NCBI RefSeq assembly: GCF_964340395.1
Contig: NC_135557.1
Location: 22,608,725-22,672,724 of the forward strand
Direction: 5' to 3'
Origin: Glandiceps talaboti
Lineage: Eukaryota; Hemichordata; Enteropneusta; Spengelidae
Length of the DNA stretch: 64,000 nucleotides
The stretch's first letter is position 1; each line of letters begins with the position of its first letter. Both the position numbers and the translations under genes were made by a program. The notes beneath the pieces are model-generated. The model saw nothing but the letters and a program-made list of their open reading frames with translations. It made no database searches and was not told the DNA's origin. This document shows, piece after piece, positions 29,961 to 42,100 of this stretch.

Positions 29961-31877
29961 GACATGAATAATTACTAAATTGAGTTTGATGTTGAATTTA
30001 TATAAATAACTCACCTGTGTTAAAAGATGTCGTACAGTGTCACCGTTGTTTGGCAATCACGTCATATGATGTGCTTGGATTAGAAACTCCCTGCCGTTAT
30101 AATAAAGTTTATATGTAGTCAATTATTAGAACACATCGTTTATACTCAACCCAAACGTAACGCTTGTCTGATATATCCACAGGTATGTCCCATGTAAGAA
30201 CAACAACTGACAACAACTGTATACAGTATTAATGTAATATACCACATCATTTCCATTTTAAGGTTATTTTTGGCATCAGGCAGGCCCCGGAGAGTGAGAA
30301 ATGTGTTCGTATTTCAAATTAAATGTAGCTACAATACAACCCGCATCTTCTTGTCATCAACCATATGGTGGAATGGTCATCACGTTATGCCGAGAAATTC
30401 CTAATGGTTTTTACATTTGCATAATTGTGGATGTCGATGGTAGTCACTGTATTAAATGTATATCTCGTTGCTCAAAATAACCCGTATACTTAACAAAGTA
30501 TTTGTGATTATGCATTTTCATGTCCTGCATTACGAAATTAATAAAATATGCTGTCTCGTAATAATTAATGTTGGTCATTTGCATCCGAACTACATGTGAA
30601 GTCAACAATGTATGTTAGATATTGTTACAGATCTAAGGGCCTGCAATCGGCAGCGGTCGGCCAGCGGTTCTTCCCCGTGTACCTTATTGTTAAATTAAGC
30701 ATAGTCGTCTTATTTTGTTAAATTGTTTTATTTTAAGTTTTTTGTTAAATTGAATTGTTGGTGATTGTTTACCTTCACTTAGACATGTTGACGAACGATG
30801 ATGATTTAGCATGTGGAGTAAACCTCGTTCCATTGTTTTGAAATTCAAAACATAAAGACAAACACAGTGTGGCTAGGCACATTAGAAGGCAGGTTGCTGT
30901 GAGGTAGAGGGTGGGTAACGATGGATAAATAGAAGTCGCTCGTAACGAGGCTAAACTTAACGTAAATGATAACAAACTAAGAGTTAGAGATTATAGGAAG
31001 TGAATAACACTTAATATTGGTATAAGGGATATACAATTGTGTCGATTGATATAACATCTGTTTATGCATAGACCATCCACGTTGAGGGTCTGGTTTATGT
31101 ATAGTATTACTGATATGCACGAGAATATTCTTGATCTGATCTTTGATGTCTCGCGACACAAATCGAGTATAGTCAGTTTACATTCTTCAATAGTTATTAC
31201 GCAGCACACAAATATGAACCCATCGTTCTGTTTGATGGCCTTTATCAGTCACTAAAGGTACCTGGTAGGACTAAAGTTTGGATGTGGCCATCATCAAGAA
31301 CACATATCAATTTGAAACTGCAGAGGGCGCAGTGGTCACCGAATCCTTTGATATATTTTCTCACTGCTATACTCTATACTTGCCGCAGTATTGTTACTGT
31401 ATTATAAAGGATATCCTGTGTATGACATTAATATTATCTATGTGCAGTACTAGTTTTGTGTTAAAGAATTGTCCTCTTCTTTAAAATACGTTTCCAAAAT
31501 ATGTACCTTTAAATGAGATAACGTTCCAATCCGAAGTTACAGTTTGATGTAGCTACCATTACGGCTTGATTCCTATATTTATCTAATATGTTGCCCTGCT
31601 ATATTATATCGTTTTTGTACAGAGGCACGATGTTGTCATCCTATCGTGTATGTTCATAGCGAAAGCTATACTGCAGGATGTCACGTCTACCGTACAACGA
31701 ATAGGTCCTCTATTTTACTGTGTATCGGAGTGTGACCTCTTCGAAGAAGGTTGAAAATACAAGCCGGGAGGACGTGCATTGTAGAATTGCAATAGAGTTA
31801 ACAAAGGATATCAACCGTGGAGCGTCTCCTTAAACAGATAGAGTTTTAATCAGAATTTAACAAGGCTGATCGCTCAT

Positions 31878-32114
31878 CTAGTCTGTAAGGTACACCGTGA
31901 CGCGGGTGCCCTCACACAACGGCCAACTACTCCGTGAGGGCGGAACGTCACGAAGTATCTTACAGTCTAATCGTTTACCTGGTATAATCATAGACCCTCC
32001 AGGACAGTCTATGTATAGTCTATTTTCTAACGATAGTTTCGTCCTATAATTATGTGCGTGTTTTGTACGCCCTAAACCTGTCGGTCTAAATTTTAACGAG
32101 ACATTTGTCGACAT
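31878..32114 (-). CDS. Hypothetical small ORF or first exon (78 codons)
   Basis: Open frame starting MSTNVSLKFRPTGLGRTKH with a mixed, non-repetitive composition (LSLENRLYIDCPGGSMIIPG), unlike the low-complexity ORFs around it. The sequence CCAG|GTAAAC just after MIIPG could be a splice donor (phase 1), giving a 5' coding exon of about 46 codons; otherwise it is a 78-residue ORF. I do not recognise a family and found no partner exon. It may be chance or a gene fragment. Confidence 0.3.
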   Translation of the reverse strand: MSTNVSLKFRPTGLGRTKHAHNYRTKLSLENRLYIDCPGGSMIIPGKRLDCKILRDVPPSRSSWPLCEGTRVTVYLTD

Positions 32115-32896
32115 CGGGATGTTAGCAATGGAGACTTTAACACCCCGCTAGTCAATATGATCATTGACCTGTCTGAGTCAAATGACCCATCATACGATAA
32201 ATCACACCTCTCTTGAATGAGGCCAGCAGTTCTTTTAACCTCGTCTTAAGGGAGGTTAAAGGTCAAGAATTTTCAGTGGAATGAATGGAGTTGTTCACCT
32301 ATGTATCAACGGTATATTCACCTTCTAAGTACTATTATATTAGAATTGCTTCGATGGCCTATCAACAATGGATCAAAGCTTGTCCGGTCAATGCAACATA
32401 CGCGCACGCACGGAGTTAAGAACATGGGCACAGCTGGTTTACTGTTAAATAATACCCAGCTGATACAGAATTCAGCAAATGGTGAAATAGTTAATCTAGT
32501 TTTTATCAAAAATGTTCATACTTTTTAAGCCGTCAGTTCCTTCTTCTATCACATATAGTCGTGACGTAAGCAATCGAAGTGTTATATAAAGGGAACTGAA
32601 AAAAAGAAAAAACGACGATCTAAAGGTCAAACAACAACCAATTTTTAGATTGCGGAGGGATAAGAAGCAGGCACAGAGTTCAGCAAACAGTGAAAGAAGG
32701 ACAGTATTCATTTAATCATTACTTTTTCTTAATTTTCAAAAGGTTCCTTCTTCTGTCACTCAATTGAGACGTTTGAAACCATGACTACATGAATGTAAAA
32801 AGAACGAAAACTACAAGTAACAAATGACCATGTGACTTCCATTGTTGTTGCACGATAAGTTGGGTTTTTATATCAGACATAACACTCAGTGCTTCT

Positions 32897-33312
32897 TACT
32901 TAGGCCAAAAAAAATGGTTCTGGTTACCCGACCCCACCTACTTCTTCACTGCCGACCCTAAACTTCATTTTTACGCATTCGAGAAAACAATAATAAAATC
33001 ACAAAAAATGTGAAGTCTCGCAAGAAATAGTGGATGCGAAAACTGACACCAACGCAAAGTCAAAGACAATACATGTATAAAACTGTTCTTCCAATCTGTA
33101 ATAGCTGTACATCTGATGATAAGAAACCAATGACACATAGACCATATAGAAAACAACGGAAAACATAATTATCTGAACGAGACACTCACATTACGAAAAA
33201 AATATAAATATAAATATAAATAAAAAAATAAAATAAAAAATCTACCTACCCCCACCTATTCTAAAATTGAGCGTAATCGGAACCACACAATTTTTTTTAT
33301 TAGGCCTTACTT
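32897..33312. mobile_element. Probable non-autonomous inverted-repeat element, about 415 bp
   Basis: The left end (CTTAGGCCAAAAAAAATGG, then TTCTGGTTAC) and the reverse complement of the right end (AAGGCCTAATAAAAAAAATT, then GGTTCCGATTAC) match imperfectly. Inside them, CCCCACCTAC on the left matches the complement of CTACCTACCCCCACC on the right. The middle is AT-rich with no ORF. Confidence 0.5.
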
Positions 33313-33699
33313 CGAATTCCTTGTAATCTGTGTTAGGTATAACTTCTGTTGTCTGGTCTGTAGCAATTCATACACGTACAGATCTAAAGCAGGTATTTGA
33401 CGAATTTGGGTGCCTCAGTAACATGTTAGCTTGTTCTAAAAACTCTTCTACCCACCTTAGCTGAACTACCAAGGCTATAACACCAGATTGACATCCCCTT
33501 GATATCTCGAGTCATTCTTATGTTGTGACTCGAACATGCTTCGATCTGGTCGAATTTGTAACTATTTTAAATATTTTTTTAAGACGGAGTGGTTTATTAA
33601 TTAAGCTCATAAGATGGTCATATTTGAACTACCACATGTACATGTAGATATCAGAGTAAAATGTAAAGTATCTGAGCATGTCACTGCAGTGTCATCGAC

Positions 33700-34508
33700 T
33701 GAAGTACCACATTCCATACAGTGTGTTATCGATTGAAGTATAGCGTCCCATATATATGACAGTGCGTGTATCGACTGAAGTACCCCATACATGACATTGA
33801 CAGTATGTATCGACTGAAGTACCCATACATGACATTGACAGTATGTATCGACTGAAGTACCCCATACATGGCATTGACAGTATGTATCGACTGAAGTACC
33901 CCATACATGGCATTGACAGTATGTATCGACTGAAGTACCCATACATGACTGTGTTATCGACCGAAGTACTCCATACATGACTGTGTTATCGACTGTAGTA
34001 TAGAACCCCATACATGACATTGACAGTGTGTATCGACTGAAGTACCCATACATGACTGTGTTATCGACTGTAGTATAGAATCCCATACATGACATTGACA
34101 GTGTGTATCGACTGAAGTACTCCATACATGACTGTGTTATCGACTGTAGTATAGAACCCCATACATGACATTGACAGTATGTATCGACTGAAGTACCCCA
34201 TACATGACATTGACAGTATATCGACTGAAGTACTCCATACATGACTGTGTGTTATCGACTGAAGTACTCCATACATGACTGTGTGTTATCGACTGAAGTA
34301 CTCCATACATGACATTGACAGTGTGTATCGACTGAAGTACTCCATACATGACATTGACAGTGTGTATCGACTGAAGTACTCCATACATGACATTGACAGT
34401 GTGTATCGACTGAAGTACTCCATACATGACATTGACAGTGTGTATCGACTGAAGTACTCCATACATGACATTGACAGTATGTATCGACTGAAGTACCCCA
34501 TACATGAC
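33700..34508. repeat. Minisatellite, 39-bp unit with shorter variants, about 20 copies
   Basis: The dominant unit begins TATCGACTGAAGTACTCCAT, continues with ACATGACATTGACAGTGTG and repeats every 39 bp, most regularly at 34305-34500. A shorter type lacks CATTGACAG, and another inserts AGTATAGAA, giving a higher-order mixture on the left. Because 39 is a multiple of 3, frames stay open on both strands (minus: VLQSIHTVNVMYG repeats, over 200 codons). I read these frames as a by-product of the period. Confidence 0.95.
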
Positions 34509-34509
34509 A

Positions 34510-35406
34510 ATAAGTCAGATATATCTGTATCTAGTTATAGTAAGTACTGCCATGACTTTTCCTCTTAAATTCAAAGTACTATTATACTGAGTTTTTATAA
34601 AACATCTTGGTTAAATAATATAGACTACCAAGGTTGTACAAATTAGTTTGATAGTGAGGATACATGTTTTCCTAAACATTTGAAACCTTTTAAAATTGTT
34701 GTCCTTTTTTAAATTTTATTTCAAATCATTTATGAAATTGAATACAATATAGGTTAGTTTCTAATTATAAATTCGAACCACTTAGTATAACTGAGAATCT
34801 CTTTTTCAATGAAAGGTCACGTGACACATCTAATAGTCTTTAATTGTATATAGAACACAGTCAAAACGTGCCAATCTATTGTACAGTAGATATAATGGAT
34901 GAATAGCGCATTTTCACGAACGCAGTTATTTGTAATTTGTCAAATTAACTAAACATCATTACATTGATGTACACTATTTATAATATTAGGCCAAATATGA
35001 ATTGTTGTCTGTTTTATTTTTTTATAAATTTTTGAAAAACGTCACCGATGTTCCTTTTGAATGTGTGTACAATAAACAATACATAGCATTTCGTCTATCG
35101 GAATTAGCAATTAGTAATCGAATCAATCCATGCTAACAACTTAATCTCTTTAGTTGACAACCCCTGTCATTGTACGATGTCAGAGCTAATAACCATTTAT
35201 TTCTAAAATGTACTAAATTTATTTTACAAAATGTAGCAGTGAGTATTTTCACAGTTTATTAGAAATACAATAAACGTCAAATTAGTCCCGAAACACATTC
35301 AAAAGTATAAATTTACAAACGTTTCCCTCTGTACGCCTATCTTTTCCCGAGTATGCAGATAATTGTAATGTTAATACAATATATTGATGAACAGAGTATA
35401 TGCATT

Positions 35407-35438
<32 letters not shown>

Positions 35439-36060
35439 TGTATGTATGTATGTATGTATGTGTGTATGTACGTATATGAACCACATTATCCACCGTGTAT
35501 CAAGTGTGTAGAGCAGCACGTGCCTACTATGTGAATTATTACACTTGGGTATTTACCATGATAACATAATGATAATTTGTACATTTCCTTCCCACTATGA
35601 AAACCCCAAATCAAAGTATCAATGCTGATGAAATGACTAGGTCGTTAAGACTACTATTGGTTACGACGGTGCCCCTTTAACACAGGTCAACTAGACAACG
35701 CCCATGAAAGTGTACTGAACTGCATTGAACGAGCTATGTACAATAAAGTGATTCAGAGTAAGCAGTCACTAAAAGTGTGTTTTCATTCATATTATGAATA
35801 GAAGGTACGTATCACCGATAGCAGTGTTCTGTTTAAATCAACAATGGGAGTGCTATAAACCTTATTGAAAACCAAGCTGTACAGGTTAAAAGTATCCTAT
35901 GTGAAAAGAAAAGGTGGTAGCAAGTATTAAACGTGCAAAAACTTGAGAACAACTGCTTGAAAGATTCAAAACACTTAAAGGTTGAATTAGTGTGTGGAAT
36001 TTGAATACCATTTAACACTGAAAACGATTTCAGAAAGCGTTACCAAAATAACATGCATAG
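34510..36060. other. Gene-free interval with a (TATG)n run
   Basis: AT-rich unique sequence with no exon recognised. A TATG microsatellite lies at about 35410-35465. Confidence 0.5.
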
Positions 36061-36065
36061 TGCTT

Positions 36066-36178
36066 GCGTGCATGTATGCATGCATGCATGCATGCATACA
36101 TACATACATACATACATACATACATACATACATACATACATACATACATACATGTACGTACGTACGTACATACACACA

Positions 36179-36212
<34 letters not shown>

Positions 36213-36345
36213 CATGCATACATACATACATACATACATACATACATACATACATGTACGTACGTACGTACATACATACACACACATACATACATACATA
36301 CATACATACATACATACATACATACATACATACATACATACATTG
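36066..36345. repeat. (CATA)n array with CATG and CGTA blocks
   Basis: CATA repeats interrupted twice by a CATGTACGTACGTACGTACA-type block (about 36150-36172 and 36250-36274), implying internal duplication of a segment of about 100 bp. It ends about 48 bp beyond the stop codon of the adjacent GT31 gene. Confidence 0.95.
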
Positions 36346-36393
36346 TTGTGATAAATGACAACAGGATATAGTCTGCTGTTGAAATAAGGTTGT

Positions 36394-39300
36394 TTAATTT
36401 ACATTATTTTCACAAATATCAAATTTCGTCATGCCATATTTGTTAGTACAATTAAAATAATTATTTTGCAGTTCATAGAACTTTCGACCAATCAGATAAA
36501 TATCACCTTGAATAAATGACCTCGAAATGATGACGTCATGGAGGTCACAAATATCGACGTCATCATCATTCCTAGATTTGTCCAGGGCATTCTTTATAGG
36601 ATTCAATAAATCTGTTCTGTGTATCTTTATTTCGGCATTATCTAATATCTTCTCAATATTAAACGAATGTGTCAAGGCAACACTAATCTTTTGCAGTGCA
36701 TTCTGGGATAGAATGTAAAAAACATCAAAAAGCAGCTTTGCAAGAACGGATGGACTGTGTTCTTTCTTACTACATCTACAATTATCAGTAAAGCAAGGGA
36801 CATAAGCAAAATCTTGACTTTTTTCAAAATCTCCTCGTTTTTCCAGAAAGTTGACAAAATTAGGAATATTCATAAAAACATCTGCGTGAATAACAGTGAT
36901 GATTTTAGCGCGTGTACAAAATATAGAGGCCCAATGAAATGCGAAGACCGCTTTGTGTAAGTCACGTGTTTTGTAATCATCAAATGAACCTTGAATCATG
37001 TCTTGGTGTATTGTATATTCATGCTTGATAAAACTCTGTGCCATTGCATCTGATGCTTTGCCCATATAAAACAAAATTTCTATTCGTCTTCCCCAGATGA
37101 CGTCATAGTTTCCCCAGGTAACTCGAATCAGTCTTCTTTTGTCGTACTGTACAGGACTTGTAATGACGAGTATTAACACATCGATGTCACTTTCCCCTGT
37201 ACAGATTGAAGGGTTATTGACAAGTAAATGATTATCGGCGTCTTCCATCTTTCTTATTATTTCATGAGAAACGTTCAAGTTTCTCGATGCCAGTGTTTTC
37301 ATATCTGGTGGGTGTGATTTTAATGGTTGCATTGTATAACGATGACCGAATAGTTTGTCCTCAGAACACTGACACGATTCTGGGTTGTTCTCGCATACTA
37401 CTGTCCTGTTCCAAAGTCTCTGCAATGAACCTGGATCGAAGTGATGGGACGAAACGCACGTTAACAACCCACAGGGTGTCCTCATCAGTCCGTTTGTGTT
37501 GTCAAAGGCGTAATGGGGAAACGGTGAGATGTTAAGTCGGGACAAGACAGCACCCATGAAGACATCTTCCCATGGGTACAGCGAAATGGTTGAAGTGGCA
37601 AAGTACGTCAGTCGAGCGACATCTAAAGATACAACGTAAACCTGTCCAGAGTTGTAGGGTGGATAGGTAGCGTAAGGCCATACTTCTCTCGGGGTAAACC
37701 ATTTATTCATTGGATCACGTTGAGGTATACTGCCAAGCCTGGTGTCACCAAAGTAAAACAACTGTCTAGGCGCTGAACTCAATAACGTCACCATGTTTGA
37801 CCAATTTATGTAGACGTCATCATCAGCTTTGATGACGTAATCATATCCAGTGCAGTGTATGGCACTCCATTTCATTAAGGAAACGGTCTTAGATGTTAGG
37901 TTTCTGTACGTATCTATAAAACTGGTTTGGATAATGTCGCCATATACGTCGTTCTCATTCTCTAGTTCCTGTTGTAGGGTTAGTGATTTCGGTCTTCCAA
38001 CAAAGTATAAAATAGTTATTTTACTATTCTCAATTCTTGTGGTATATTCAGGGTTTCCCCAAGTTTTCCGTATGACATTTCGTTGATGTTTGTTTTTCGG
38101 TGCTGTCATGACTCCGACTAGAAGACTAACACTCCTTGTTGACGACATGTTCATTTGGTCACTCTCCAGTTGGCCACCTTCACACGCACTGGGGTGGTTG
38201 ATAGTGAAGATAAACTTGTGTCGGTCGTGTTTATCAATGTCTGCTATTTGTTGTCTTGATGACTGTTTCAATGACGAACGTGAAATATCGCTCAAAAATG
38301 TGCCTACCTTAGCACCACATTTAACGTATTCCGTCCATTGTGTAATACCCAGCCATGAACGATATATCTTTTGAGGAGACATTAAAGTCATCGAAAGTAG
38401 TTTGTTAAGGATGCATATTTTGCCACCCTCGTTATAGTCTAGGAACAAATGCGTAAAGTTCGGCACTATATTTTCTTTGTGTAACAAAATTCCTAGAAAA
38501 ATGTTGGCTGAAACATCAAGTAGTTTTTGTCGTGAAAATTGGTGAAGGATATTCGGCACGACATCTGCCGACATGATATAAGCACTAGGATGTGGATAAG
38601 GCGGGAAATATTCAGCCGACCAATCACCTTCACTAATATAACCTGGCACACGCCTATGTCTGCCAGGTTTCGTCTTATTTAGAAGTAACCCGAGAACATA
38701 ACTGCTTTTTGGCGCGCTTTTTAATAAGTTGACGACATTACTGGTATGTATAAAAGTGTCGTCTTTCGTCACAAGAATATAGGAGGCAGTGGGACAGTAG
38801 ATGTTGACCCAGGAAAGACTCGTTACTAGCTTTAAAGTCTCATTTACAAAGCCGTCACCCAGTTTTAAATGTAAAATATCATGGTAGCTATTATACTCGG
38901 TTAGCAGTTTATCGTGATCAGTAAATTGATCCGACATTGGGGTTACAAATAAAATATCTAAACCTCGTCCTTGGACTTTACTCACACTACCCCAGGAAAG
39001 GCGAATTGAGGCTCGTTGTTCAAAATTACTGGGGTCGGACATTATTAGCACTAAAGTGAAAGTAGACTCAATTCTACTTTTAAAACATGCATAAGGAGAG
39101 TTAATGACGAAATTGACGTGACGATTTGTTTGCCTACCTACTTCATTCGCAACTGTGAAGTCTGTACCGTTCAAGTTGACAAATTTACAGAATGTATGGC
39201 TATATTGTTGATATCGCTCCCAGAAAAGATTCAATTCACCTGCAGTAAGTTGATCACTGACCGTTATCAGATGGGAAAGTTTACAAAATTTACCAGCTGC

Positions 39301-40251
39301 CATGGCCTCAAAACCTTGGTGATAAGTAATGTCAATGTTATTAGTTTGAGCAAGGATATCCAATGTTACATTATTCTCCAAGGTCAAAATGGAATAGGTT
39401 TTCACGAATTTCTGTATCGCATTCCTTGATACCAGCAGGTGATGCGTCTCTACATCATATTGTGGTATTGGTAATGTGTGTCTTGCAGGTTCAGTAACAG
39501 AGACATTCCTAGCTCGTTGATAACCTGTAACGTAGAGATCTGGTTGGTTACACGTATTTAGATACATTATCAAGTTGTCGACCGATACTATGCTCTTGTC
39601 GTCAACGACCAGTAAATACTTCGCCTCACTGCATTTCGTGTTGACCCATTCCAACAACGTCATTGTAACACTGTCCGATGAACGTTTATTCGCATGAACA
39701 ATGTCACCGTAACTGTTCATCTCTGTTCTAATTGCCGAATTATTTTTTAAGTAGTCGTCGACCTTACCTAGTTCTTGTACAAAGAAGACGACACTCACTG
39801 AGAACCCTTTAGAGTCATTTGGTAAATTCTGCAAACGTGCCCACGTGTGACGTGTAGCCTGCCGGTGTTCAAAATCTTCAGATTGCGAAAACACAACCAC
39901 AAGAACAAAGTCACCTGACTGTGAATTGCATTTTTCGAATAACGTAGTCATATTTCTGTGTCCACTGGTGACATTGGCAGCTTTGTTGTAAACTGGTAAG
40001 GCAGCCAGGTGATCGTATACATGTCCCGGTCTCAGTTCATTGTGAGCCCTCTCGTGTTCTCGTAGGGTTAAAGTCCCATGGTTTAACCACCGTGGTGCAT
40101 TGGTTAGCACCATCCCAATGTTTCCTACATTTGTTTCTTTGCCGTGTAAATTGTACAAAAGTAGAACGGCGTTGAAAATACAGACTCCACTGAGTAGGAG
40201 CATTGTTCGTTTGATGAACTTCCGTCTTACCATGGTTCGAAGCATCGACAT
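36394..40251 (-). CDS. Four-domain beta-1,3-glycosyltransferase (GT31), 1285 aa, paralogue of the 20.9-kb gene
   Basis: Single-exon coding region. The basic N-terminus MSMLRTMVRRKFIKR is followed by a membrane anchor (TMLLLSGVCIFNAVLLLY), giving a type II Golgi-type protein. Four GT31 domains follow, with starts marked by RQATRHTW, RASIRLSW, RNVIRKTW and RRLIRVTW. The acidic motif is VDDKS in domain 1, KDDTF in domain 2, ADDDVYIN in domain 3 and HADVF in domain 4. Domain 3 alone has the full catalytic set: FGDTRLG, NKWFTPREVWP, YPPYNSGQVYV and WEDVFMG. Domains 1, 2 and 4 keep the fold signatures but look catalytically weakened. Same order and strand as the paralogue at 20.9 kb, though strongly diverged. 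The sugar donor and acceptor are not predictable. Confidence 0.93.
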   Translation of the reverse strand: MSMLRTMVRRKFIKRTMLLLSGVCIFNAVLLLYNLHGKETNVGNIGMVLTNAPRWLNHGTLTLREHERAHNELRPGHVYDHLAALPVYNKAANVTSGHRNMTTLFEKCNSQSGDFVLVVVFSQSEDFEHRQATRHTWARLQNLPNDSKGFSVSVVFFVQELGKVDDYLKNNSAIRTEMNSYGDIVHANKRSSDSVTMTLLEWVNTKCSEAKYLLVVDDKSIVSVDNLIMYLNTCNQPDLYVTGYQRARNVSVTEPARHTLPIPQYDVETHHLLVSRNAIQKFVKTYSILTLENNVTLDILAQTNNIDITYHQGFEAMAAGKFCKLSHLITVSDQLTAGELNLFWERYQQYSHTFCKFVNLNGTDFTVANEVGRQTNRHVNFVINSPYACFKSRIESTFTLVLIMSDPSNFEQRASIRLSWGSVSKVQGRGLDILFVTPMSDQFTDHDKLLTEYNSYHDILHLKLGDGFVNETLKLVTSLSWVNIYCPTASYILVTKDDTFIHTSNVVNLLKSAPKSSYVLGLLLNKTKPGRHRRVPGYISEGDWSAEYFPPYPHPSAYIMSADVVPNILHQFSRQKLLDVSANIFLGILLHKENIVPNFTHLFLDYNEGGKICILNKLLSMTLMSPQKIYRSWLGITQWTEYVKCGAKVGTFLSDISRSSLKQSSRQQIADIDKHDRHKFIFTINHPSACEGGQLESDQMNMSSTRSVSLLVGVMTAPKNKHQRNVIRKTWGNPEYTTRIENSKITILYFVGRPKSLTLQQELENENDVYGDIIQTSFIDTYRNLTSKTVSLMKWSAIHCTGYDYVIKADDDVYINWSNMVTLLSSAPRQLFYFGDTRLGSIPQRDPMNKWFTPREVWPYATYPPYNSGQVYVVSLDVARLTYFATSTISLYPWEDVFMGAVLSRLNISPFPHYAFDNTNGLMRTPCGLLTCVSSHHFDPGSLQRLWNRTVVCENNPESCQCSEDKLFGHRYTMQPLKSHPPDMKTLASRNLNVSHEIIRKMEDADNHLLVNNPSICTGESDIDVLILVITSPVQYDKRRLIRVTWGNYDVIWGRRIEILFYMGKASDAMAQSFIKHEYTIHQDMIQGSFDDYKTRDLHKAVFAFHWASIFCTRAKIITVIHADVFMNIPNFVNFLEKRGDFEKSQDFAYVPCFTDNCRCSKKEHSPSVLAKLLFDVFYILSQNALQKISVALTHSFNIEKILDNAEIKIHRTDLLNPIKNALDKSRNDDDVDICDLHDVIISRSFIQGDIYLIGRKFYELQNNYFNCTNKYGMTKFDICENNVN

Positions 40252-42042
40252 GGGTTACCTTAGATTTATGCCAGTGTTATCGTACAATGTGTAGAGTGCG
40301 TAGAGATCAGACAGTATCAATCCCGCTTTCTCCCTGTTCTGACGTTGACTGAGTGGTGGATCGAAGCATGACATATATATGTCAACAGTTGTCTGGCGTT
40401 TGGTGTACGTGTTCCTGTTGTTGCCAGTGTTTGTTGCAAATCGGCAGTGCAGAAAATATCGTGAACCTTGCCCTCAAATAGTGACCATGACGTCACTCAC
40501 CTGGTTTGTGCTTTCCTCAAATCAAACATTAACGTTCGTGACATGAACTCCCCCACTAAACCATGAACGATAAATCTCACGTGATTGATTTAGATTTTTT
40601 GAAAATCATACACGTTGCAGGATGGGTTGGAGGTGGAAGGGAAGGCTTCAAAATTTCAAGCAGTTCGCTTGATATACAAATGTATTAGTTTCCATGAACA
40701 TGAAAGCACCTATTATACGGGACCTACTTATTTTGTCTGGTGATAGAATGTTATTCTAGTATGTTTACTTAGCAATAGCCTTTCTAAACACTACATGTGC
40801 TATAAATATTGGTGTATTTACCTCATACTAGTTCAAATCCGGTCAACGGTGGAAATCTTAGAGACGATGAAACGACACGTGTAGAAAGCACGTGTTGATA
40901 GATACACAGCACCATTTTGTCAATAGGTAAATCGAATCAGTCAATAAGCAATCAAGTAATTACGTCATAGATTTAATCTGAATAAATATGCTAACGTATC
41001 ATAACTAATATCATTTTAAGTAGGGGTCGGACACAGATAAATGATTGCAACGAAGGGGTTCTGCTTTCTCTGTAACACTAACCATCCGACCTCAAGGGGG
41101 CGGGCTTCGATATAAATTCTCTCCACACTCGTAGCAGCTGGAACTAGACAACGCCGTAACACATGAAGATACCGTCAGATACACTAATAGCTTACAATGA
41201 TAAATGTATGTCTTGTGAGTTGGTCAAGAGTATCAAACACAACAACTATTTCCTTCATAATTCCTTTTATTTAGAACTTAGGGACGCAAGTGTTTCTTAG
41301 ATTGTTGTTTTCCTTGTCTACAGTCTCATAATATAATAACGTTATGACTTGGATATACCCCCTACCTGTATCTTAATATTGTATATCAGAAAGACATATA
41401 GTATAGAGTGTAGTGATACATTTGTAGTAGCAGGATTCGTGTGGATGTTTTCCTCAGCAAAACAACAATCTAAGCAATAACACGTGTCCATGTGATTTAC
41501 AATGTAAGCTTACACCAACAATACCGGAATAAATATGATACCTAAAATACAATTCTTTGAACTATAGCTATTAAAACTAATCTTCAAAAACACCCAATGT
41601 TCCAGCATAAACGTTCTCATTTTGTTAGTGAATCTTTGATGTGTTGACAATCGGTGTGTATGTATGTATGTATGTATGTATGTATGTATGTATGTATGTA
41701 TGTATAAATGTAGGTAGGTAGGTAGGTAGGTAGGTAGGTAGGTAGGTATGTTTGTTTGTTTGTTTGTTTGTTTGTATGTATGTATGTATGTATGTATGTA
41801 TGTATGTATGTATGTATGTATGTATGTATGTATGTATGTATGTATCGACCTTGATAATCCCAATTTTATTAGTCGTCCGATGATCGCTAATGGAAGCGTG
41901 AAACTCTGAGTAACGACTAATTCTTTTGCATTTAGTCTATAAACCTCTGCTATTAATATTGCATCGAGCACTGCTCTCTCCAGCGAGACACTTATACTTA
42001 TGAGTACTTATATACTTATATGAGTATATATGTATAAGTATA

Positions 42043-42100
<58 letters not shown>

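Larger units (their letters stand above)
30060..33690. other. Interval without a firm gene; two weak exon candidates
   Basis: Two minus-strand candidates stand out. One is an open frame from the ATG at 32114 with a GTAAAC donor-like site near 31976 (listed separately). The other is a possible terminal exon ending at 30775, preceded by the acceptor-like CTCTACCTCACAG near 30898-30910, whose frame gives a hydrophobic segment (CLLMCLATLCLSLCFEF) and then a polar tail and stop. I could not link them in phase. Confidence 0.3.

Noticed and set aside
33607-34505. Long repeat frames over the minisatellite as a repeat protein gene
   Set aside because: Openness follows from the 39-bp period and is seen on both strands; no signal, domain or splice context supports coding.
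35987-36371. Frames of 95-125 codons on both strands
   Set aside because: Translations of CATA repeats (Met-Tyr-Val-Cys and Tyr-Ile-His-Thr).
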